DNA from: Psychrobacter glacincola
GTDB lineage: Bacteria > Pseudomonadota > Gammaproteobacteria > Pseudomonadales > Moraxellaceae
Reading direction: 5' to 3'
Assembly: GCA_001411745.2 (NCBI GenBank)
Contig: LIQB01000003.2
Location: 530,353-594,352, forward strand
DNA length: 64,000 bases
Shown here: piece by piece, positions 57,753 to 64,000 of the stretch
How the letters are laid out: each line of letters opens with the position of its first letter
How positions within the stretch are numbered: the stretch's first letter is position 1
Notes under the pieces: model-generated
Databases searched by the model: none
Seen by the model: the letters and a program-made list of their open reading frames with translations, nothing else
Told to the model about the DNA's origin: nothing
Program-made: the position numbers and the translations under genes

Positions 57753-58397
57753 ATGGCCCTGCGTCCCTTATCCAAAGTCGACCAATTATTACTTGGGGTC
57801 GATAAGGCATTACGAGCTGTCGTACCACATTCAAACCCTAGCACTCGTCCACTACCAGTCAGCAGTGACGAGATTCCTGAGCTCACTATCACCGAGGCGC
57901 GACATGTCGCAGGATTGATGCGTATCAATCATACTGGTGAAGTATGCGCGCAAGGTCTGTATCATGGTCAAGCATTTGCCGCCAAAGACAACGGCGTCAA
58001 GCAAGCCATGCAGCAATCAGCCGAAGAAGAGGTCGATCATTTGGTCTGGTGCGAGACGCGATTAGACGAGCTTGGCAGTCATGCCAGTGTCTTTACGCCA
58101 TTATGGTATGGCATGTCTTTCGGTCTTGGCGCAGTCGCGGGTGCCATCTCTAATGAATTTAGCTTGGGATTCGTCGCAGAGACAGAAGCTCAAGTCAGCG
58201 AACATTTACAAGACCATATCACCCAATTACCAGAGCACGATAAACGCTCAAAAGAGATACTGGCACAAATGGATATTGAAGAGTTGCATCATCGTGAGCT
58301 GGCATTAGCAAGTGGCGGCGCAGCGTTATCACCGCCTGTACGTCATACTATGCGCTGGATGGCCAATCGCATGAAAGCCACGGCATATCACTTGTAA
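57753..58397 (+). CDS. coq7: Demethoxyubiquinone hydroxylase Coq7/UbiF-type
   Basis: Coq7 is a di-iron monooxygenase that hydroxylates 2-polyprenyl-3-methyl-6-methoxy-1,4-benzoquinone in ubiquinone synthesis. The 214-residue protein has ligands in MRINHTGEVCAQGLYHGQ, EEEVDHLVWCETRL, and DIEELHHRELAL, the paired ExxH pattern of the family. AGGAG precedes the ATG. It is alone, about 190 bp after the MFS gene. With the UbiJ-like protein at 6.7 kb it is the only other ubiquinone-related gene in the window. Confidence 0.95.
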   Translation: MALRPLSKVDQLLLGVDKALRAVVPHSNPSTRPLPVSSDEIPELTITEARHVAGLMRINHTGEVCAQGLYHGQAFAAKDNGVKQAMQQSAEEEVDHLVWCETRLDELGSHASVFTPLWYGMSFGLGAVAGAISNEFSLGFVAETEAQVSEHLQDHITQLPEHDKRSKEILAQMDIEELHHRELALASGGAALSPPVRHTMRWMANRMKATAYHL

Positions 58398-58676
58398 TTG
58401 CCATCTGTGATAGCAGGTTTTGAGCGATAGATTGTGATGGTAAGTTCGTTGTGATGGTAAGTGCAGTGCGCTTTATTATTGATATTGCTCTCATTTACCC
58501 TGCTGTCGCTGGCATAACGTACACGCTATCGCGTTACTATTAACAATCCTACTACTGATAGCGCTCAGTTGAATTTGTTAGGGTATTAAAAATTTGTATG
58601 ATTTTGCCGCAAAGACATGAGCTAATAACCATTCAATTGCTAAATAACAACTAAATAAATTAAGGTAACGATTTTT

Positions 58677-59846
58677 ATGAAAGCCATCAACCAATCGACT
58701 CTCTCTGCCCGTTCGTCTAGCAAGTCGCCTAAACTGGCAACTCTGACAGCACTGGCCACAGCTTGTGCCATGCTATTATCAGCGCCTGTCAATGCGGCTG
58801 AAACCAATGCGGCAACAGATGCTGCAAAGACCGATACTACTGCCACATCGGTGCCTAGCGCTATGGATTCTAGCAAACGTGTGATTCGCCTTGCTCGACC
58901 GACTGCGGCTAGTACAGCACAAGAGGGTACTCCATCCACTTTACCGACTGCGGCGGTGACAGCCAATACTCAACCAACTGACCTTCAAAGCAGTAGTGTT
59001 CCACAAAGCGCTCCTTTGCCAAATAATGCTCAGCCGTATCGTGCGCCAATGAGTACATTGCAACCACAAGATGTTGTACCAGCACCAAAAATACCTGAGT
59101 TCACTGGCACCACTCGAGTTTATGAGCCTGGTCCTTTGACCGCTACTGGTGTCGACCTGCGTAGTGGTCAGCTTGCCAATATACCAACGCCGCAAGTGCA
59201 ATTGTCGGACGTAAGCTTTGTACCGACTGTGTTGATTCCTCAGCAAAACGGTAATAGCAACGATCAGCTAGACGTGAGCTTGCTTGATGACTTCATCGAA
59301 GACGTCTCACCAAATGCCCGTCATTACCCACCAAACTTCCCTAACCGCTCACAGCGCCATTATACGCGTGAAAAAATCAAAGTATTGGCTGAATGGATAC
59401 AGCCTTATGCTGAATCACCAAATGCCTCTTATGATGTATTGATTCGTGCCGCTAAACTCAATGGCATGGGACGTAACTTAGATTTGGGATCAGACTATAC
59501 GATACGCGGTGGAAAATATGTTGACCGTGCCATTAAACTGCAACCTGATAGCGGCGAAGCCAACTTCTTATACGGCATGATGTTGTCAGAAGGCGGCGGC
59601 TTCAAAGAAGGTCAAAAATACCTAGACCGCGCAGTGTCTCTTGGCTATACCGAAGCAGAGCAAAGCTTGGCACAGTCAGACTTATTAAGTGACCGCCGCG
59701 ATAATGCACTAGAGCGCTTGCGTCGTCTTGAACAGAAAAACCCTAACAATGACATCATTCGTCAGCAAATCAAACTTATTGAAGAGGGTAAATTCTACAT
59801 TTGGGATATACCTGCGCCTGACATCAATGTTAAGCCTAGTGCTTAA
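58677..59846 (+). CDS. Secreted TPR/Sel1-like repeat protein
   Basis: The 389-residue protein has a signal-like N-terminus (ATLTALATACAMLLSAPVNA, cut near residue 41), then a Thr/Ala/Pro-rich linker of about 150 residues. A C-terminal helical part follows, with TPR-like units (YVDRAIKLQPDSGEANFLYGMM; KYLDRAVSLGYTEAEQSLAQS; NALERLRRLEQKNPNNDIIRQQ). No lipobox is present. TPR-like proteins usually bring proteins together; no specific role can be named. It has its own strong terminator and lies 320 bp upstream of the hydrolase lipoprotein gene. Confidence 0.75.
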   Translation: MKAINQSTLSARSSSKSPKLATLTALATACAMLLSAPVNAAETNAATDAAKTDTTATSVPSAMDSSKRVIRLARPTAASTAQEGTPSTLPTAAVTANTQPTDLQSSSVPQSAPLPNNAQPYRAPMSTLQPQDVVPAPKIPEFTGTTRVYEPGPLTATGVDLRSGQLANIPTPQVQLSDVSFVPTVLIPQQNGNSNDQLDVSLLDDFIEDVSPNARHYPPNFPNRSQRHYTREKIKVLAEWIQPYAESPNASYDVLIRAAKLNGMGRNLDLGSDYTIRGGKYVDRAIKLQPDSGEANFLYGMMLSEGGGFKEGQKYLDRAVSLGYTEAEQSLAQSDLLSDRRDNALERLRRLEQKNPNNDIIRQQIKLIEEGKFYIWDIPAPDINVKPSA

Positions 59847-59924
59847 CATTGATTAGGTGTTTAAATGTCATTAAGTGAATTTACCAAATACTATGATTGC
59901 TCCATAAGCTAGATTGACTCGACT

Positions 59925-59977
59925 AAGCCCCTGACTTTATATCGAAATTACTTCAATATAGAGTCAGGGGCTTTTTT
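59925..59977 (+). terminator. Intrinsic terminator after the repeat-protein gene
   Basis: AAGCCCCTGACT (59925-59936) and AGTCAGGGGCTT (59962-59973 approximately) form a perfect 12-bp stem, extended by TATAT/ATATA, and followed by six Ts. The remainder of the 320-bp gap to 60166 shows nothing else. Confidence 0.9.
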
Positions 59978-60166
59978 ATGTCTAACGAAACTCCATTGAA
60001 CCCAACTTGCTGTCTACCTTATTTAAATGCGTGTTCGATTCGATTATCGAAGTTCAAACCGTATTTTTGAAATTTAAATAAAATAGTTTAATGCGAAAAG
60101 TTACGCTACACTTCTTCTTATAAATTACTGACTCAATCATGCTTTTACGACTAACTGGACTCACCT

Positions 60167-62641
60167 ATGACTTTCGCTAGCCCTATCAAAAATATGGTGA
60201 CGCATGCTAAGAAAACCCCATTTTCGATCACATCAGTCGCCTTGATAGCCGCGGTAGCATTATTACCTGCGTGCAGTACGGTATCAGTGAATAAGCAAGC
60301 GTCAGCGAAGACGATTACTGCGCAGCGCGGTAATATCGTCACCACCAAGAAACTAAGCAGTGATACGGCATCAGCGCTCTTATCGGCAGGGCTCAATGAG
60401 CAAGCCTGTATGCAGCAGTTTGATTTATGCCTCACTCAGCTTACTGACAGTATTTTGAATGAACACTACCGTCCTGCTTTGGCAGTTTTTGCAGAGTTAC
60501 ACTACGCAAAAGCGCGACAGCTTTCTGCCTCTCAGGACTGCCGCAATGCGCTGGCTCGCCCGCCACTTGATCCTTATTATGCCAACGCACCTTTAGAGGA
60601 TACAGAAGCTAAAGTCCAGCAAGAAAACACCAATCGCTGTCTAACAGGTTATCAAGAGCGATTATTCGATGCTATCAAATCCAGTTATACCTATTTATTT
60701 TATGACAGTTTGACGCATGATTTTGAGGGCGCAGATCAAGATAAAAGCCCCTCTCAGGCACAGAATCGTATTCCAAATGACACCGATATTCAAACCCAAG
60801 ACATCTATAATGCCGCCAGTAATGATGTGATAACCCAGCTTTATAGATCAACCAACGGCTCAAATAAATTGATGGGCGGCACCAAAGTAGATTATTTGCC
60901 CACATCCGCTAGCCATCTTAATGACAGTAACCAAGCCGCGATTGCCAATTACTCACCGCTCAAGGGCAAACCTACTGATCAAGTCAACGTCATGAAAATA
61001 CAAATTGATGATTATGATCTTGGTGTTTATTTGCCTAATGAAAATAACTATTTGCAAAATGCACATAAGCAGACCTCTGCACTAGCAGACTTGGTTTCCA
61101 CTTACGAGTTACGCCTCTCTGGGCTTAACTCAATCAGCAAACGTCCAGGCTTAGGTATCAGCTTGGTGGCCTCACTGGATGACCGCTATACCACCACGAT
61201 TCGCCAATTATTAGTGTCATCATTGTCAGGTCGATTGGCCAATGAGAAAGATGGAGACACAGATGAGAGCAAGCCAAGTTCGCGTATCTACCCTACTGGA
61301 CATTTGCTGCTAACAGGATTGATTGAACCAAGCGGCGATAGCGTATTGGATGTACTAAGCAGTCGCAAGCTCGATATTCATTTATACAACCCATACCAAA
61401 GCGAAAGCGTCAATATCCTTAATAGTGACTATCCACTGGCGGCTAACTTTTCTGCAGGTTATGGCTTGTGGCTGTCAGAGAACCAGCTAGATGGCGTCGG
61501 TTATCTCAATTTAATCACTCGCCAGCCAGAGGCCAGACTGCCCAAATTATTCATGCTTGAGCCTTATGATCCTAATAAGCGCGTCCTGATCATGCTGCAT
61601 GGTTTGGCTTCTAGCCCTGCCACTTGGGTCAATTTAACCAACGATATTCTCAACGACGATAAGTTGCGTGATAACTATCAAGTGTGGCAGATATTCTATC
61701 CAACCAATTTGCCCATTTTAGAAAACCGTTATCAAATACAACAGTTAATCAACAGCACCTACCAGCAAACTGATCCTAAAGGACAAAATCGCGCCAGCAA
61801 AAACAGCGTGATTATCAGTCATAGTATGGGTGCCATTATCGCTCGCATGATGCTATCTGATGAAAACTTGGTCGATGACCTAGATAGACTAGACGATCAA
61901 AATGTGCTGTCTGACAGTGAAAAACGTAAGATTCGTGACGCACTTAAAGCATCATTTGGCGAAGATCAGCTAAAAGAACGCTTTGAGCTAAAAGCCTTAC
62001 CACAAGTAGATACGGCTGTCTTTTTATCAGCGCCTTTTCGCGGAACTGACTATGCAGATCGCTGGTTCACTCGGGCACTACGCCGTATTGTCTATTTGCC
62101 AGTCGGTTTGGTAAAAACTGTCACGGACAACTTGGCAACCATTGCCACGCAAGGTGATTTGGCACAAAATCCTTTGGGTGCATTATATTTACAAAATGGT
62201 GCAAGTCAGCTGAGCGACAAATCCTCTTTTATACAGCTGACGAAAGACATCACCATCAATGATCGTGTTACCTATCACTCTATCATTGCCAATAATGATG
62301 CCGACATTACTAAAGGACTGGCGCAAATGCAGCCAGCTGGTGCAAAGGTTGATTTATCGCAAGCAGTAGAAGAAGACATTGAAAATGAAACAGTCGGTAC
62401 CAGTAGCCCTTCTGATAGCTCAAAGCTCTCTGCCCAACCACTGGTTGCAGCCGTCACTGTCAATGAAGATATCAGCCAAGCGCTAACTGAACGTTTATCA
62501 GATGGTATTGTTCCTTATACCAGCGCTCATCTCGATGGCGCGGCTTCTGAGACGATTATCAGCGGTGGTCATAGCATTCAAACTAACCCGCAAACTATTT
62601 TGACATTACGCCAGATTTTACATAAACAATTGCAGGAATAA
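60167..62641 (+). CDS. Alpha/beta-hydrolase lipoprotein
   Basis: The 824-residue protein has a lipoprotein signal (ITSVALIAAVALLPACSTVS; Cys at about 36). About 440 residues follow with no recognised domain. The alpha/beta-hydrolase core starts with LIMLHGLASSPATWVNL (oxyanion region, about 478) and has the nucleophile Ser553 in VIISHSMGAIIARM (SHSMG rather than GHSMG). A C-terminal His (SGGHS, residue 802) completes a probable triad. The lid-like part includes a YADRWFTRALRR segment. Such proteins are esterases or lipases; substrate unknown. The retention signal is not decisive, so inner- or outer-membrane location is open. Confidence 0.82.
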   Translation: MTFASPIKNMVTHAKKTPFSITSVALIAAVALLPACSTVSVNKQASAKTITAQRGNIVTTKKLSSDTASALLSAGLNEQACMQQFDLCLTQLTDSILNEHYRPALAVFAELHYAKARQLSASQDCRNALARPPLDPYYANAPLEDTEAKVQQENTNRCLTGYQERLFDAIKSSYTYLFYDSLTHDFEGADQDKSPSQAQNRIPNDTDIQTQDIYNAASNDVITQLYRSTNGSNKLMGGTKVDYLPTSASHLNDSNQAAIANYSPLKGKPTDQVNVMKIQIDDYDLGVYLPNENNYLQNAHKQTSALADLVSTYELRLSGLNSISKRPGLGISLVASLDDRYTTTIRQLLVSSLSGRLANEKDGDTDESKPSSRIYPTGHLLLTGLIEPSGDSVLDVLSSRKLDIHLYNPYQSESVNILNSDYPLAANFSAGYGLWLSENQLDGVGYLNLITRQPEARLPKLFMLEPYDPNKRVLIMLHGLASSPATWVNLTNDILNDDKLRDNYQVWQIFYPTNLPILENRYQIQQLINSTYQQTDPKGQNRASKNSVIISHSMGAIIARMMLSDENLVDDLDRLDDQNVLSDSEKRKIRDALKASFGEDQLKERFELKALPQVDTAVFLSAPFRGTDYADRWFTRALRRIVYLPVGLVKTVTDNLATIATQGDLAQNPLGALYLQNGASQLSDKSSFIQLTKDITINDRVTYHSIIANNDADITKGLAQMQPAGAKVDLSQAVEEDIENETVGTSSPSDSSKLSAQPLVAAVTVNEDISQALTERLSDGIVPYTSAHLDGAASETIISGGHSIQTNPQTILTLRQILHKQLQE

Positions 62642-63144
62642 TGATTGCTTGTGTCATATAGCACTGCACTGGTCTTTGCGCTTTAAAATTAAGAGTAAAG
62701 CAGATGGCTTTGCAACTTTATACTCTGTTGGATATTTGTGCCTATATTAGTATATAAATAAAACATTACTGTTATTAAGGTGAACTTGATAACACCTTGT
62801 TTTGCCAAGCGATTAGTCTGATATATCTGGGTTTATCTCAGCAGTTTTTAATGACTATCAGGTATGCGACCAATCTGTTGCGCAGCTTGCGTGTGTATCG
62901 AGGGAAGCGCATAATATATTGACAGCACCTGACAGTAATGTATTAATTTATAGGGATATAAATTACTTAATTCAGCTAAACAGTCGTTAGCTTAGCCGCA
63001 CTCTATCCCTAAGATTGCTCGCTAATCAACACTGAGCCATTGCCCGTACTACTTTTTACCTTAATCTATAGACGATTGCGGGCAGTTACTTGAGCGTTTT
63101 ATGGAAGCCAGCGCTATTCAGCTAACAGATAAGGGTAACCGTTT
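62642..63144. other. Gene-free region upstream of the bd oxidase gene
   Basis: This 503-bp gap holds a weak terminator-like hairpin (AAGGTG/CACCTT, 62777-62798) and should contain the promoter of the oxidase gene. I see no FNR or ArcA site that I could support. Confidence 0.4.
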
Positions 63145-64000
63145 ATGTTCGCTACGTTTATGATTGACCAGCTCGATGCGCTGATGCTCGCGCGTATCCA
63201 ATTCGCTTTTGTTATCTCGTTTCATATTGTTTTTCCCGCGTTTTCTATCGGACTTGCCAGTTGGTTGACGGTACTTGAATTCCGTTGGCTCAAAACAGGC
63301 GAGCCTATCTATGCTGAAGTCTACAAGCATTGGGTCAAAATATTTGCCGTGGTATTCGGTATGGGCGTGGTATCTGGTGTAGTAATGTCCTACCAGTTCG
63401 GTACTAACTGGGCGGTCTTTTCTGACAAAGCCGGTAACGTGTTGGGCCCACTACTCGCCTACGAAGTATTGACCGCGTTTTTCTTAGAAGCGTCTTTTTT
63501 AGGTATTATGCTGTTTGGTTGGGGGCGCGTGAGCAAACGTATGCACTTTGCTTCCACTGCCATTGTCGCCATTGGTACACTGATTTCAGGCTTTTGGATT
63601 TTAGCCGCCAACAGCTTTATGCAGACGCCGCAAGGCTTTATGATGGGCGCAGATGGACTTTTATATCCTACCAACTGGATTGAGATCATCTTTAGCCCTT
63701 CATTCCCTTACCGCTATGCTCATATGATGACAGCGGCATTCTTGACGACTGCCTTTGTCATTGGCGGAGTTGGTGCTTATTATATTCAGTCCAAAAAACA
63801 CACCGAACACCGTCAACATGGTCGTGTCATGCTAGGTATGGCCATGATTATGGCGATATTTGTCGCACCCGCTCAAGTATTGATTGGCGATGAGCATGGT
63901 CTAAACACTTTAGAGCATCAGCCAGCCAAAGTCGCAGCGATGGAAGGAATTTGGGAGGATGAGCGCGGTGCAGCGTTACGCCTATTTGCTATTCCCGACC
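63145..64000 (+). CDS. cioA: Cytochrome bd-type quinol oxidase subunit I, 3' end beyond window
   Basis: The ATG at 63145 opens a frame that runs past the end of the window (285 codons visible). It matches subunit I of the bd oxidases: a His haem ligand (His27 in RIQFAFVISFHIVFPAF), the b595/proton residues Glu107 and Glu115 (AYEVLTAFFLEASFLG), and a further His193 (FPYRYAHMM). GLNTLEHQPAKVAAMEGIWE is typical of the cyanide-insensitive (CioA/short Q-loop) branch. Terminal oxidases of this type reduce O2 at high affinity and resist NO and cyanide. The choice of cioA over cydA is a judgement; subunit II should follow. Confidence 0.9.
   Translation, partial: MFATFMIDQLDALMLARIQFAFVISFHIVFPAFSIGLASWLTVLEFRWLKTGEPIYAEVYKHWVKIFAVVFGMGVVSGVVMSYQFGTNWAVFSDKAGNVLGPLLAYEVLTAFFLEASFLGIMLFGWGRVSKRMHFASTAIVAIGTLISGFWILAANSFMQTPQGFMMGADGLLYPTNWIEIIFSPSFPYRYAHMMTAAFLTTAFVIGGVGAYYIQSKKHTEHRQHGRVMLGMAMIMAIFVAPAQVLIGDEHGLNTLEHQPAKVAAMEGIWEDERGAALRLFAIPD

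Noticed and set aside
57944-58308. Two other-frame open frames within coq7
   Set aside because: Coq7 is well supported over the whole stretch by its di-iron ligands; these are frame shadows.
63118-63330. 70-codon minus-strand frame at the start of the bd oxidase gene
   Set aside because: It is antisense to the conserved N-terminus of subunit I.

Overview
The window looks like chromosomal core sequence from a gammaproteobacterium of the Moraxellaceae, most likely Psychrobacter. This rests on gene content and order (DUF3426 protein-fis-purH; iscRSUA-hscBA-fdx; cmk-rpsA-ihfB-lapA-pyrF; tamAB), on a gap product of the long type, and on AT-leaning sequence with long polar Asn/Asp/Ser-rich protein segments. 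The genus is inferred from protein resemblance only; no 16S gene is present.

Layout. 1-3.4 kb: C-terminal part of a DUF3426 membrane protein, fis and purH (+). 3.6-6.2 kb: ppiD and an HU gene (-). 6.7-14.1 kb: a tail-anchored SCP2/UbiJ-like protein, then the complete ISC iron-sulfur cluster operon (+), with an IscR-type promoter in front and RNA structures between its genes. 14.2-25.1 kb (-, except rpsT): adenylate cyclase, HIT protein, mfd, rraA-like gene, SDR-like protein, rpsT (+), histidine phosphatase, metallophosphoesterase. 25.2-30.0 kb (-): pyrF, lapA, ihfB, rpsA, cmk. 30.2-43.3 kb (-): tadA, ung, clpA, clpS, a DUF6776-type membrane protein, argC, hemE, proB, obgE, gap. 43.6-46.3 kb (-): lipocalin and a Nudix/ThiE-like fusion. 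46.6 kb (+): a 54-codon hemP with a Fur box over its promoter. 47-55.8 kb (-): tamB and a very large tamA. 56.2-64 kb (+): LplT-like transporter, coq7, a secreted repeat protein, a large alpha/beta-hydrolase lipoprotein, and the start of a cioA/cydA-type bd oxidase gene cut by the window edge.

How it fits together. The ISC operon is the main functional block: regulator, cysteine desulfurase, scaffold, A-type carrier, co-chaperone, chaperone and ferredoxin in canonical order. Its spacing is unusually loose and an intrinsic terminator lies between iscU and iscA. TamA/TamB form the outer-membrane/inter-membrane assembly pair. ClpA/ClpS form the N-degron protease pair but are separated by about 720 bp. 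cmk-rpsA-ihfB is a classic conserved neighbourhood.

I see no CRISPR array, prophage, defence island, tRNA or rRNA gene. The only mobile DNA is a pair of related short TA-bounded inverted-repeat elements (MITE-like) near 22.2 and 46.8 kb. I did not find a clearly new multi-gene system. The most interesting points are architectural variants (TamA, ClpA, UbiJ-like protein), possible RNA-level control (purH leader, isc operon, rpsA leader), an orphan Fur-box hemP, and the MITE pair.
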